Assembly: GCA_963834725.1 (NCBI GenBank)
Contig: CAWICN010000001.1
Coordinates: 186,001 to 250,000 of the forward strand
Direction: 5' to 3'
Length of the DNA: 64,000 nucleotides
DNA from: PALSA-693 sp963834725
GTDB taxonomy: Bacteria > Actinomycetota > Acidimicrobiia > Acidimicrobiales > Palsa-688
Shown here: piece after piece, positions 1 to 9,330 of the stretch
How the letters are laid out: each line of letters begins with the position of its first letter
How positions within the stretch are numbered: position 1 is the stretch's first letter
The notes under the pieces: generated by a model
The model's input: the letters and a program-made list of their open reading frames with translations, nothing else
Told to the model about the DNA's origin: nothing
Database searches by the model: none
Program-made: the position numbers and the translations under genes

Positions 1-2
1 GT

Positions 3-1601
3 GCCTGGCTCGGTGAGCCGGACTATTTGCAGGACCCCGACATGGGCCGGCTGTACGTCCGGGCTCAACTGGCTGCCGTCCTGGATCCCCTCTATAGCGA
101 GCTGTTCGCCGGTCTGACCAGATTCGAGGCCACCAACGAAGCCCAGCGGCGGGGCATCGCGGTCACACCGGTGCTCGCCGTTGACGAAGTGCTCAGCAAC
201 CCGCATGTGCAGGCTCGAGGGGCCTTTCGCGATTACAAGCTCGAAAGCGGACAGAGCGCTCCGGTGTTCAGCGGACCCGTCGAGGTCGACGGTGTCCGGC
301 AATGCCCGGAGGCCGGCGTCGAGGCGCTTGGCGAGGACGAAGAGCTCCCCCCCCGGGAGGATCCGGTGACGGCCGTACCGGCGCCGTCGCGCCCGCTCGC
401 GGGCGTACGGGTACTCGACTTCGGAATCGGCGGTGTCGGCGTCGAAGGCGGCCGGCTGCTGGCGGAACTCGGCGCCGACGTGATCAAGATCGAGACCCGG
501 ACGTACCCCGACTTCATCCGGACGATCGCCGGAGGGGAAATGAACGCGTCGTTCGCCTCGTCGAGCCGCACCAAACGGTCCTTCGGAGTCAACCTCAAGC
601 AGCCCGACGGTCTGACCGTCTGCCATCGGCTCATGAGCAGCGCCGATGTGGTCATCGAGAACCTTTCCACGGGGTCGATGGACGCCATGCATGTCGGGTA
701 CGCGGCTGCTCGCGAGCTCAACCCGCGCCTGGTCATGGTGAGCAGTCAGCTGCTCGGTGCGAGTGGCCCGTGGTCGAGGTGGATCGGCTACGGCCCGAGC
801 ACCCAACCCGTCGCCGGACTGCTCAGCGTGTGGGACTACGACGATGACGATCCGCCCGCAGGTAACACGACCATCCTCCCTGATCACCTCGCGGGACGAG
901 TGGTCGCGATCGGCGCGGTGGCCGGACTCATCGGCCGGGAACGCAGCGAGGCCGGGTGCCACGTTGAGGTCGCCCAGTTCGAGGTGACCATGGCCGTGAT
1001 CGGCGACCAGCTCTTGAAGGAGGCGTTACATCCCGGCTCGGCCCATCCTCAGGGGAGTCATCGGGAAAGCGGAACGCCATGGGGCGCCTACCCCTGTGCC
1101 GGCGAGCAGGAATGGTGTGTCATCACGATCCGCGACGACAGCGACTGGAAACATCTGCAGGAAGCACTTGATCGTCCGGCTTGGGCTGCGAAGGCTGAGT
1201 TCGATTCGGTCACGGCCCGACGGGCGGCCCGGGCGGAGCTGGACGGCCACCTCGCGACATGGACCAGCAGCTTGACGAAGTCGGAGGTTGCCAGCCGGCT
1301 CCAGCGCTTCGGAGTTCCGTGCTCCCCGGTGCTGACCGCCGTCGACCAGATGGAGGATCCGCATCTCCTGGCCCACGGTTACCCGGTTCCGATCGTCCAG
1401 CAAGACCTGGGGCCGGTCATGTTCGAGGGTCCGTGCTACTCGGCGACCGGCATGGTCGGCCCGCTCATCACCGAGGCCCCGCGGCTGGGGGAGCACACGC
1501 AAGAGATCTGCCGCGACGATCTCAATATGACCGACGACGAGTTCGATCGTCTCGTCAAACTCGGAGCGCTCGAAGTCTGGCTGCCATCCCCCGCTGATTG
1601 A
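3..1601 (+). CDS. CaiB/BaiF family CoA-transferase (class III), tandem-domain protein, 5' end outside window
   Basis: The frame is open from base 3, so the start lies upstream of the window and the TTG at 27 is only the first possible internal start. The first ~115 visible residues are the C-terminal part of one class III CoA-transferase domain (RGIAVTPV, then NPHVQARGAF). From about residue 121 (RPLAGVRVLDFG) a second complete CaiB domain follows. It contains LPDHLAG, whose Asp sits where the catalytic aspartate of formyl-CoA transferase lies. The protein is thus a fused double-domain enzyme moving CoA between carboxylic acids. Neighbours on the other strand (thiolase-like, DUF35, amidohydrolase) suggest degradation of a fatty or alicyclic acid. 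The substrate cannot be told. Confidence 0.85.
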   Translation, partial: AWLGEPDYLQDPDMGRLYVRAQLAAVLDPLYSELFAGLTRFEATNEAQRRGIAVTPVLAVDEVLSNPHVQARGAFRDYKLESGQSAPVFSGPVEVDGVRQCPEAGVEALGEDEELPPREDPVTAVPAPSRPLAGVRVLDFGIGGVGVEGGRLLAELGADVIKIETRTYPDFIRTIAGGEMNASFASSSRTKRSFGVNLKQPDGLTVCHRLMSSADVVIENLSTGSMDAMHVGYAAARELNPRLVMVSSQLLGASGPWSRWIGYGPSTQPVAGLLSVWDYDDDDPPAGNTTILPDHLAGRVVAIGAVAGLIGRERSEAGCHVEVAQFEVTMAVIGDQLLKEALHPGSAHPQGSHRESGTPWGAYPCAGEQEWCVITIRDDSDWKHLQEALDRPAWAAKAEFDSVTARRAARAELDGHLATWTSSLTKSEVASRLQRFGVPCSPVLTAVDQMEDPHLLAHGYPVPIVQQDLGPVMFEGPCYSATGMVGPLITEAPRLGEHTQEICRDDLNMTDDEFDRLVKLGALEVWLPSPAD

Positions 1602-1654
1602 ATGGACGTCCCCGCAAGCGGCTGGTTGGAGGGCCTCTTTGCCAGCGCGTGGAT

Positions 1655-2077
1655 CTAGCGGTTGTCGGGACCGAACATCGGGATGAGCAGCCCGGGGTCT
1701 CCGTTGTGCTCGACAAACATCACCGTGACCGGCATGCCCACCGTGAGCTCGCTGTTGTCGCATCCGGTAATCCGGGTCGCCATCATCGGGCCTTCGACGA
1801 GCTCCACGATGGCCGTGTTGTACGGCAGGTCTTCCGCAAAGCCGGGATGGTAGGGGCGGTGATAGACGTTAAACGTGTGAACGGTGCCGCGTCCTGATAC
1901 CTCCTGCCAGATGATCGGGTCCGGGCCGGAATGGCACGCGACGCAGTCATAAGCGGGCGGAGACAGGTAGGTGTGGCACACGGTGCAGTACTGCTGCACC
2001 AGCGTGCCGGCGCGAGCCCGCTCCCAGAAGTACGCCATCTCGCCCGACGTGTCGGGCAGTGGCTTGGGCGCGGGCAC
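1655..2077 (-). CDS. Zn-ribbon / DUF35 OB-fold protein, partner of the thiolase-like protein
   Basis: A 140-residue protein with an N-terminal helical stretch, a rubredoxin-like zinc ribbon (CTVC near residue 34, CVAC about 14 residues later) and a C-terminal OB fold (GRGTVHTFN, GMPVTVMF). This is the DUF35 architecture. The GTG at 2077 is chosen because it overlaps the TAG of the upstream thiolase-like gene by one base (TAGTG) and because the conserved part begins a few residues later. A longer frame upstream has no family resemblance. DUF35 proteins usually bind a thiolase-fold partner, as ChsH2 does with Ltp2 in steroid side-chain retro-aldol cleavage. A similar complex here is an inference from adjacency. 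Confidence 0.85.
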   Translation of the reverse strand: MPAPKPLPDTSGEMAYFWERARAGTLVQQYCTVCHTYLSPPAYDCVACHSGPDPIIWQEVSGRGTVHTFNVYHRPYHPGFAEDLPYNTAIVELVEGPMMATRITGCDNSELTVGMPVTVMFVEHNGDPGLLIPMFGPDNR

Positions 2078-3231
2078 TAGCCGTCTCTCCTCAGGATCAT
2101 GCAACCGTCCGAGTACATCATGGGGTTGGCATTGGTGCCGCCGTGGCCGGTGACCAGGCCGACATTGGCCTTCGGGAGCTGGGTGGCGCCGCCTCGATCG
2201 GTGAGTTGCAGGACGGCTTCGCAGAGCGGCGTGTACCCCTGGAGGTAGCACCAGGAGGCCTGTCCGCCGCTGGTGTTGACGGGGATCGACCCGTCGAGGC
2301 GAGTGTTTCCCGCGGCGACAAAAGGTCCGCCTTCACCCTTCTCGCAGAAGCCGAGGTCCTCGAGTTGCACGATCACGCCAATCGAGAAAGGTTCGTACAG
2401 CTCGCAGAAGTCCACGTCGCTCCGCTGGAGTCCGGCTTCCCGAAAGGCCGGGACCATGGCATCAGCGGTGGAGTACGCGACGTAGTTCGTTTTCATCTGA
2501 TACTGCCGCACTTGATGCCCAAGCCCGATCCCCGAGACGAGGACGGTCGGACCCGGGAGGTCCCGGGCTCGTTCTGCCGAGGTGACCACCACTGCCGCGC
2601 CTCCGTCGGAGTTGAGACAGCAGTCGGGACGGCTGAAAGGCTCGACGATGGGGGGAGCGAGGAGGTACTCCTCCATCGAGAGCGGCCGGGCGTACATCTG
2701 CGCCTCCGGCCGACGGTTGGCGTTCTCCCGCATGCCGACGGCGACCGCACCGAGTTGCTCCTTGGTGGTGCCGTACAGGGCCATGTGGCGTCGGGCCATG
2801 AGGGCGTGGTCGGCCAGTGGGCCGAAGAAGCCATAGGCGCCCGGTGTGCTGACAGTGCTGGTCGAGGCGCCGACCACCGACGCAGCCGTCAGCGTGTTCG
2901 CGCCGCAGAAGCAGACCACGTGCCGGGCCAGCCCGGAGTGGATAGCGCCGCAGGCGGCCAGCACGCTGGACATCGCGGAGGTACCGCCCGCGATGAGCGT
3001 CCAGAAGAACTTGGGCTGAAGCCCCATGCGCCGCGGGAGGTCACCACCGCTGTCGGACACACCGATGTCCTGCTGGCTGATGAGCCCGTCGATGTCCGCC
3101 GGCTCGAGCCCGGCGTCGTGAATGGCGTGGGTGATCGCTTCGGCCTTGATCGACACCGCGCTGCGTCCCGGGAGGCGGCCGAATGCCGTCAGCCCGAGGC
3201 CGGCGATCGCATACCGGTCACGAAATGCCAT
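2077..3231 (-). CDS. Thiolase-like / SCP2-type lipid-transfer protein (possible acyl-CoA aldolase)
   Basis: 384 residues with a thiolase fold. It starts AIAGLGLTAFGR and carries the C-terminal motif NTSGGQASWCYLQG, which occupies the place of the thiolase NxxGGAIAxGHP loop. The position that holds the acyl-accepting cysteine in true thiolases reads GGTSAMSSV here, so there is no N-terminal catalytic Cys. This fits the Ltp-type, thiolase-fold retro-aldolases rather than a condensing or thiolytic enzyme. The stop overlaps the start of the DUF35 gene by one base, so the two are probably translated together and form a complex. The likely role is beta-oxidation-type chain cleavage of an unknown acyl-CoA. 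Confidence 0.8.
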   Translation of the reverse strand: MAFRDRYAIAGLGLTAFGRLPGRSAVSIKAEAITHAIHDAGLEPADIDGLISQQDIGVSDSGGDLPRRMGLQPKFFWTLIAGGTSAMSSVLAACGAIHSGLARHVVCFCGANTLTAASVVGASTSTVSTPGAYGFFGPLADHALMARRHMALYGTTKEQLGAVAVGMRENANRRPEAQMYARPLSMEEYLLAPPIVEPFSRPDCCLNSDGGAAVVVTSAERARDLPGPTVLVSGIGLGHQVRQYQMKTNYVAYSTADAMVPAFREAGLQRSDVDFCELYEPFSIGVIVQLEDLGFCEKGEGGPFVAAGNTRLDGSIPVNTSGGQASWCYLQGYTPLCEAVLQLTDRGGATQLPKANVGLVTGHGGTNANPMMYSDGCMILRRDG

Positions 3232-3261
3232 CGGAGACTTCAGAACCCGACGGCGGCTGAA

Positions 3262-4437
3262 CTAGGCGGCCGGCGGTTGGCCGACGCTGGGGAAGAGCTC
3301 CAGGAAGGCGCCCTGGGTCATGCGGTAGCGGGCGGCCTCGTCCACGTCGTCGAACAGTTCGTGCAGGATCTTCTGGGTGTGCCCGAAGGTGCCTTCCAGG
3401 TGGGGGTAGTCGCTGCCCCACATGACATTGTGGTAGCCCATGGCCGTATAGGCCCGGACGGCTGACTTGTCGTGCTGGAAGGAGGCGTAGACCTGCTCGT
3501 AGATGATCTCGCTGGGCGGGCGGGACAGCTTGGGCCGCACGAACACGCCGTGCTGGCGGTAGCCCTCGTCCATACGGTCGGCGATGAAGGGCACCCAGGT
3601 GGCCCCTGACTCGGAGATCAGCACCTTCAGGTCGGGGTGGCGGTCCAGGGCTCCGGAGGTGACCAGCATGGTGGCCGCCCGCTGGGCGCCGAAGGTGGTC
3701 TCCACGTAGTTGAGCACGGCCCCGCCCGGCCCGTGAAAGATCCGGTTCCCGCTGCCGGCGGGATCTTTGGCCTCCGAGCCGATGTGCACGGCCAGCACCA
3801 GCCCGGCCTCTTCGGCGGTGGCCCACAACGGCTCCCAGACGTCGTAGTTCCAGTTCTGCATGCCGTCTTCGTCGAGGGTGGTGGGCAGGTTGATGGCTTT
3901 GAAGCCCAGCTCGGCCACCCGGGTCGCTTCGGCCACCGCGTCCTCCACCGACCGGACCGAGATCTCCGCGGCCGGGATGGAGCGGGGAGTGACGTCCAGG
4001 TAGGTCTCCTTGAGGTAGTCGTTGACGACCCGCACCCCGTCGCGGTAGAGGGCAGGGTCCTTGATCATGCCGTTCCACAACCCGATGGAGGGATAGACGA
4101 TCTCCCCCCAGATGCCCTCCTCGTCCAGATCCTGGAGCCGCAACTGCACGTCGTAGGCCCCCGGCGGGCGACCCATGAGCTCAAAGAACCGCATCCCGGG
4201 CTTACGCCATGAGGTGGTCGCGCCCGCGACCTCCATGTCCTCCTCGGACAGGACCGGGTTGAGTCCGATCTTCCGCTCGAAGGAACGGCCATCGATGTGC
4301 ACCCGCTCGGTGCGCTCGTCGATCTTCTCGCTGCGGGGCATCCGGGCGGCCATATCCGCCGGCATCCGCTCCTTCCACAACCCCGGCGGCTCCAGCACAT
4401 GCGCATCCCCCGAGTTCACCCACATTTTGTCAGTCAT
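3262..4437 (-). CDS. Amidohydrolase family 2 (metal-dependent TIM-barrel hydrolase/decarboxylase)
   Basis: 391 residues of the ACMSD-like amidohydrolase-2 family. The N-terminal metal motif reads NSGDAHVLEPPGLW, with Asp-Ala-His where many members have His-x-His. Further signals are AVHIGSEAK, LISESGATWVPF and MWGSDYPHLEGTFG near the C terminus, which supplies the last metal-ligand Asp. ATG at 4437 begins six residues before the conserved motif. It lies upstream of the thiolase-like/DUF35 pair with a 30-base gap, so one transcript is likely. Family members hydrolyse or decarboxylate cyclic acids. The true substrate is unknown, but the neighbours suggest a CoA-linked degradation pathway. Confidence 0.85.
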   Translation of the reverse strand: MTDKMWVNSGDAHVLEPPGLWKERMPADMAARMPRSEKIDERTERVHIDGRSFERKIGLNPVLSEEDMEVAGATTSWRKPGMRFFELMGRPPGAYDVQLRLQDLDEEGIWGEIVYPSIGLWNGMIKDPALYRDGVRVVNDYLKETYLDVTPRSIPAAEISVRSVEDAVAEATRVAELGFKAINLPTTLDEDGMQNWNYDVWEPLWATAEEAGLVLAVHIGSEAKDPAGSGNRIFHGPGGAVLNYVETTFGAQRAATMLVTSGALDRHPDLKVLISESGATWVPFIADRMDEGYRQHGVFVRPKLSRPPSEIIYEQVYASFQHDKSAVRAYTAMGYHNVMWGSDYPHLEGTFGHTQKILHELFDDVDEAARYRMTQGAFLELFPSVGQPPAA

Positions 4438-4768
4438 CCCGTCATCCTCTCTCCATACCGAGATTCAGGATCGAACCCGGCCCCACCTACCGATCCTCAG
4501 ACAGGCCCCACAGACCGGCCCCACAGACCGGCCCCACAGGCTGGGCCCAGAAGCAGACGATCTTCTTTCGTTTGACTAAAGCATCGCATCCGGCCTGCAC
4601 TGCGTCAACCATCTCTGCGACCCCCGACCCTTTTCTGTCGCGATCGTTGCCCTTTCCGTGTTTCTCTGCAGCGCGGCCCCCTTCGACCGGGCACAGTTCG
4701 CTGCAGAAAAGCCGGGGGCGACCGATCGCCTCGATGGCGACGGCAGGGATCGGCTAGAACCGGATGAT
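4438..4768. repeat. Divergent intergenic region with a 13-bp tandem repeat
   Basis: 331 bases between two divergently transcribed genes. From about 4501 to 4548 there are roughly three and a half copies of the 13-base unit ACAGACCGGCCCC. Between 4661 and 4708 the octamer CTGCAGCG recurs in inverted orientation (CGCTGCAG), a possible operator or hairpin. No convincing small gene is seen. Confidence 0.6.
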
Positions 4769-5890
4769 GTGCTGAGCCCACTTGACGACTATCCCATCCA
4801 TCAGGTCGCCGCGCCGCTCGCCCATGCCGGCGGCGGGCATCCCGACTTCTACGATCGGTTCTGGTTCAACGGGTACACTGATGAATTCTTTTTCGCCGTT
4901 GCCCTCGGGACGTATCGCAATCGGGGCGTGATCGACGCCGCGTTCAGCGTCGTCAGCGATGGTCTGCAACGATCGGTGTTCGCGTCCGGTCGAGCTCCGT
5001 CTGATCCGGCCGTCACCCGCATCGGGCCCATCGCTATTGACATCGTGAAGCCCATGCAGGTGAATCGCATCACCGTGGACGCTCGGGACCAGGCGCTCAG
5101 CGCCGAACTCCTGTTCAACGCGCGAACCGCTGCCTACGAGGAGCCACGCCAGACCCGCCACCAGGGCAACCGGTTGCTCCTCGACCTCACCCGGGCCACG
5201 CAGTTCGGAACGTGGACGGGACACCTCAGCAGCGGCCCGTCGACGATCTCCACGGAGGGGACGACGGTTTGGGGAACCAAGGATCGATCCTGGGGTGTTC
5301 GTCCGGTGGGCGACCCTCCGCTGATGGCGCCATCGACTTCGCTGCCGCAGGTGTGTTTCTTCTGGGCGCCCATCAATTTCGATGACGCGGCGGTCCACTA
5401 CATCGTCTTCGAGGAGGGCGACGGGGTGCCGTGGTCCGAAGCGGGGGCCATGCTGCCGGTCGTCGGACCAGGTGAGGAGACCGTGGGCCCATCGGGCCGC
5501 TACGAACGGCTCGACTCGGTTGCATTGGGGATCGATTGGGAGTCGGGATTGCGCCGGGCGCGGCACGCCGAGCTCTCGTTCCACCGGCAGGGGAGCGAGG
5601 AACTTGAACGGATCGACCTCGAGCCCCGGATAACGTTCCGCATGAGTGGCGCCGGTTATGGCCATCCCGGCTGGAGCCATGGCCGCTGGCACGACGAACT
5701 CGCCATCGCCGGTGAGGTGTTCGCGGTAGGCGACCTTGACAACACCGAGTTCCGCAACCTGCACGTGCAACAGGTGATGCGGGCCACCTGGGGTGACAGG
5801 GTCGGCCGCGGCGTCCTCGAGCAACTTGTCATCGGTCCGCACCCGGCGCGCGGGCTTCGCGGGCTGAACGACGGTGCTGGGACGGCCTGA
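4769..5890 (+). CDS. AttH/CrtC-like (DUF7064/DUF7065-type) protein of unknown function
   Basis: About 373 residues beginning in SPLDDYPIHQ. The DFYDRFWFNGY stretch, then VIDAAFSVV and QRSVFASGR, resemble uncharacterised actinobacterial proteins related to AttH/CrtC lipocalin-like lipid enzymes. A C-terminal half with LSFHRQG, YGHPGWSHG and a closing GVLEQLVIG fits the second half of such beta-rich proteins. The GTG at 4769 is preferred over an in-frame ATG at 4658 because the extra 37 residues look non-coding. Start certainty is modest. There is no signal peptide or membrane segment. Function is not known. It sits beside acyl-CoA genes, which would fit a lipid- or steroid-related role. Confidence 0.7.
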   Translation: MLSPLDDYPIHQVAAPLAHAGGGHPDFYDRFWFNGYTDEFFFAVALGTYRNRGVIDAAFSVVSDGLQRSVFASGRAPSDPAVTRIGPIAIDIVKPMQVNRITVDARDQALSAELLFNARTAAYEEPRQTRHQGNRLLLDLTRATQFGTWTGHLSSGPSTISTEGTTVWGTKDRSWGVRPVGDPPLMAPSTSLPQVCFFWAPINFDDAAVHYIVFEEGDGVPWSEAGAMLPVVGPGEETVGPSGRYERLDSVALGIDWESGLRRARHAELSFHRQGSEELERIDLEPRITFRMSGAGYGHPGWSHGRWHDELAIAGEVFAVGDLDNTEFRNLHVQQVMRATWGDRVGRGVLEQLVIGPHPARGLRGLNDGAGTA

Positions 5891-6056
5891 GCGGTCCAGA
5901 TCTCAACCGCGTTGATGATCCCTGACACAGCATCGACGGGCGAGACCAGGTTTTTCGCAGAGTGAAGCCAAGATGAATCATCCAACGCAGTTGAGATTCG
6001 GACCGCTGACGAGCCTCGGGCCACGAGCGTCAGGAGACGAGCGTAGGCCGCGAGCG

Positions 6057-7139
6057 TCAGGCCACGAGCGTCGCAGCCTCCGTGTCAGCCGCCAGCCGGG
6101 CGGACCGGTTCGCCATCGCCATGAACATCCGGTCGCCCCGATCGGTCCGCCCCACGTGCATGGATGCGAACACCGCCATGACCAGCGAGCCGAAGCTGGA
6201 CAGGCGGTACTCGTCCCAGCACTCCTCGAGGGAGTAGTTGGTGACGCCATAAGAAAGGAGCGCCTCGTGATAGGCGGCGACCAGTCGTTGTTCGCACTCC
6301 CGCCGGGTGGCAGGCTCGGGAAACGAGCTACCGAGGAAGTAGGCGACGTCGCCCGGACCCCGCCCGACCCCCACCGTCTGCCAGTCGACGACTGTGATCG
6401 GCGGATGGCCAGGTGTGTTGTCGAACAACATGTTGTCAAGACGAAAGTCGTTGTGGACCACGGTCACGGCTTTCGGTGGAATGCTCGCCAACCCGGCCCG
6501 GGCGGCCAACATCCGCTCGCCCTGTTCCATGGTGACGTCCTCCAGCATCGCCGCGTAGCGAGCCACGAAGCTTTCCCAGACGGCCCGTAGCCCGTCGAAG
6601 CCGTACAAACTGGTGGGCCGGGCCAGCCACGCCTTTGTGGCGAGTTCGGGGTCGGCCCATCGGGGCCCATGGAGTCGGGCAGCCTGCTCGATGGCCAGGG
6701 CGGCCTCATCCACCGTGCACCCGGCGATCTGGTCACCCTGGACCGCTGGCGACAGATCGTCCAGCACCACCACCACCCTGGGCGTGCCCGGCTCGACCGC
6801 AGCAAAATGACAGCGCGGGCGGACGACGTCCACGGAGTGCGCCAGTTGCGTGTAGAAGTGCACTTCGGTCTCGTAGGTCCGGGTCAGGACCCCGATAGAG
6901 GCGCTTTCGGGATCAGGTGAGGCGAACTTACAGATCACGCTGGGTGGACCGCTTCCCCTCACGTAGGCCACTTGGAAACGCACGATCGCGCCGACCTGAC
7001 CGGTACCGACGGGTGTCGCCGCCAGCCGGGCAACCGTCGTCGCTGCGTCGATCGCCCCACTGAAGCGCAGCACATCGGTCAACCAGTCGGCTGTGACCGC
7101 TTGCGGGTCGGCGACCAGCGGTGGCTCACGACCTCTCAT
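6057..7139 (-). CDS. APH-family phosphotransferase (aminoglycoside phosphotransferase/EcKinase-like fold)
   Basis: 360 residues of the protein-kinase-like APH superfamily. VVHNDFRLDNML (about residue 229) is the catalytic loop, with Asp as base and Asn as metal ligand. ITVVDWQ supplies the Mg-binding Asp, and VICKFASPDP near residue 67 carries the likely ATP-binding Lys. Members of this group are common near acyl-CoA dehydrogenase and CoA-transferase genes in actinobacteria and are unlikely to be resistance genes. ATG at 7139 is followed directly by family-like sequence. The small-molecule substrate is unknown. Confidence 0.85.
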   Translation of the reverse strand: MRGREPPLVADPQAVTADWLTDVLRFSGAIDAATTVARLAATPVGTGQVGAIVRFQVAYVRGSGPPSVICKFASPDPESASIGVLTRTYETEVHFYTQLAHSVDVVRPRCHFAAVEPGTPRVVVVLDDLSPAVQGDQIAGCTVDEAALAIEQAARLHGPRWADPELATKAWLARPTSLYGFDGLRAVWESFVARYAAMLEDVTMEQGERMLAARAGLASIPPKAVTVVHNDFRLDNMLFDNTPGHPPITVVDWQTVGVGRGPGDVAYFLGSSFPEPATRRECEQRLVAAYHEALLSYGVTNYSLEECWDEYRLSSFGSLVMAVFASMHVGRTDRGDRMFMAMANRSARLAADTEAATLVA

Positions 7140-7366
7140 AGGGCCGCCGTCATCAAGGAGTTGTGGCTATTTCGGCGTGCGGGCGTGCTGTCACGCTAGC
7201 GTCTCCCGGTTTGCCTGGCACGAACGGGATCCAGCCAATCCAGAACTTCTACGGGCGCTCAACCCACGCGTCTAATTGCATGTGCGGGCGTCGCCGCCAG
7301 GACATGAGACCCTGACGACAAGATGCGCTGGACTCCTTTGCCGGCGCCGTGGGATCGTGTCTTTCG

Positions 7367-8840
7367 ATGGAAGTGATTGCCCATACCACCGAGGGCCCGG
7401 TCAGGGGTGCCATCGAGAAGGGCTCGGCCGTCTTTCTCGGCGTCCCCTACGCCGCCCCCCGGTCGGTGAGCTCCGTTTCGGCCGCCCCCAACGACACCCT
7501 GCCTGGGAGGGCCCCCGCGATGCCCTTCAGTACGGTGCGACCGCCCTGCAGCCCCGCCAGGAGTTCACGCTCATCCCCGAACCGATCATCGACGGCGACA
7601 ATTGCCTGAACCTCAACGTGTTCACACCCGAACTCGGAGTCGCCGCCCTGCCGGTGCTGGTCTGGATCCACGGCGGCGGGTTCTTCGCCGGCTGCAACGC
7701 CAGCCCCTGGACCGGGGCGTGCGATTCGCCCGCGACGGGATAGTGCTCATCAGCATCAATTACCGCCTCGGCGTCGAAGGTTTCCTTCATGTAAAAGACG
7801 GGCCGTCGAACCGGGGCGTTCTCGACTGGCTGGCCGCCCTGGAATGGGTGCAGGAAAATGCCTCCTCCTTTGGAGGCGACCCATCGAACGTCACGATCGC
7901 CGGTCAATCGGCGGGTGGGATGGCCGTCACCACGCTGTTGTCCATGCCAGCGGCCGCAGGCCTGTTCCGCCGGGTGATCTCGATGAGCGGCCCGGTGGAC
8001 GCCCTGGCTGACCTGGAGCCGGCCGAGCGGATGGGGGAGGAGTTCGCAGCCCGGCTGGGGGTCCCTTGCTCCCGCGGCGCGCTGTCGGAGCTCGCCGACG
8101 ACCGGCTGCTCGAAGCCCAGGCCGAGTTGCTGCCAGGGGCGGCCGCCGCCCCGGACGCGGAGTCGTTGGCGGCCAGGTTCGGGGGGCGGCTCCTTCGACT
8201 GGGCCCGTATGTCGATGGCGAGCTGATCACGTCCAACCCGATCGACGCCATCCGGGCCGGGTCTGGCGCCCGCATCGACATGCTGCTTGGAACGACCGAG
8301 CAGGAGTTCAACATGGTTACTGCCGCGCTGGGCGGGACGGTCGACGACGGAACCCTGGTGCGGGCTCTGGCCCACCTCGGGTTGTCGGCCGACCAGGTTG
8401 CCGCCTACCGCCAGGTCGCCCCTGGCCTTTCCCCTCCCGCGCTGCTCGGTCAGGTCCTCACCGATCGGGCTTTCCGGCTGTCGACGGCTCGCCTCGCGGA
8501 CGCTCGGCACGAGGCGTCCGGCGGGACCTACGCCTATGAGTTCCGGTGGCGTTCACCCGGCCTGGGCGGGGGGCTCGGGTCAGGCCATTGTGTGGACATT
8601 CCGTTCGTGTTCGACGTGCTTGATGGTCCGCGCGTCGACGAGGTCCTCGGAGCCGATCCTCCGCAGGAGCTGGCCCGGCGCATGCATACGGCCTGGTTGG
8701 ATTTCGCGGCCAAAGGGACACCGGGCTGGCCTGCCTACGGACCCGACCGGCGAGCCACCATGATCTTCGACGAGGCGAGTGCAGTCGAGGACGACCCGCT
8801 CGGCCGGCAACGCCAGATCTGGGATGGCGGGGGGTCGTAA
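7367..8840 (+). pseudogene. Carboxylesterase type B, broken by two frameshifts
   Basis: Three frames together give one type-B carboxylesterase. Frame one starts MEVIAHTTEGPVRG and runs to VPYAAP. Frame two carries PVGELRFG, DCLNLNVF-like NCLNLNVF and the oxyanion motif HGGGFF. Frame three carries the nucleophile elbow GQSAGG (Ser), TTEQEF and GHCVDIPF (His). The first shift lies in a run of six C at about 7455-7460, and one extra C restores PPVGELRF. The second lies in a run of four C near 7706, and one extra C restores the frame. Two missing bases fit the total length. Homopolymer deletions make sequencing error as likely as true decay. Confidence 0.85.
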
Positions 8841-8868
8841 CGGGGCATAATCGTCCTACGCTCGCTGG

Positions 8869-9291
8869 TCAGCTGCTCAGGGTCACACGGTATGCCCCAG
8901 GCACTTGGGTCGTCGTCCGCTCTGCGGCGCTCCGTTCGATACAGAAGTCGTTGCCCTCGGGGTCGGCGAGCCACATCCAGCCTGAACCATCTTGCTCGCG
9001 GTGATCCTCGACCAGGGTGGCACCCAGCTCGAGCAGCCGGGCGACCTCCTCGTCGCGGGTGCGGTCGTTGGGCTGGAGATCGACGTGCATGCGGTTCTTT
9101 ACCGTGCGCGGCTCGGGCACCGGGATGAACACCATTGTCGGATTGCCGGCGACGGGCGGGAACGAGGGGGCCACCAGCACCGGTGGGTCGTCGTCGAAAT
9201 AGACGTTCCAACCGAGTACCTGGGCCCAGAACGAGGCCAGAGCCCGGGCGTCGTGGCAGTCGACGGTGACGGAGTGGAAGGAGCTGGACAT
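8869..9291 (-). CDS. VOC family / glyoxalase-like protein
   Basis: 140 residues with two beta-alpha-beta-beta-beta modules. It starts HSVTVDCHDARALASFWAQVLGW, the standard opening of actinobacterial glyoxalase-like proteins. MHVDLQ mid-protein and WLADPEGNDFCI at the C terminus give the His and Glu/Asp-type metal-ligand region. ATG at 9291 is at the expected place. Convergent with the esterase remnant (28-base gap). Family members are metal-dependent isomerases, lyases, dioxygenases or binding proteins. No specific reaction can be assigned. Confidence 0.85.
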   Translation of the reverse strand: MSSSFHSVTVDCHDARALASFWAQVLGWNVYFDDDPPVLVAPSFPPVAGNPTMVFIPVPEPRTVKNRMHVDLQPNDRTRDEEVARLLELGATLVEDHREQDGSGWMWLADPEGNDFCIERSAAERTTTQVPGAYRVTLSS

Positions 9292-9330
9292 GCGATCACG
9301 CTAGGGTCCCGCGCCGCTGCATCGGTCAGC

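Noticed and set aside
2059..3465. A 468-codon plus-strand frame opposite the thiolase-like gene
   Set aside because: No domain recognised, whereas the minus strand has full thiolase and amidohydrolase motifs and an overlap junction with DUF35.
6057..7139. Aminoglycoside resistance gene
   Set aside because: The kinase fold is clear, but the sequence resembles the APH-like group found with acyl-CoA genes rather than resistance enzymes.
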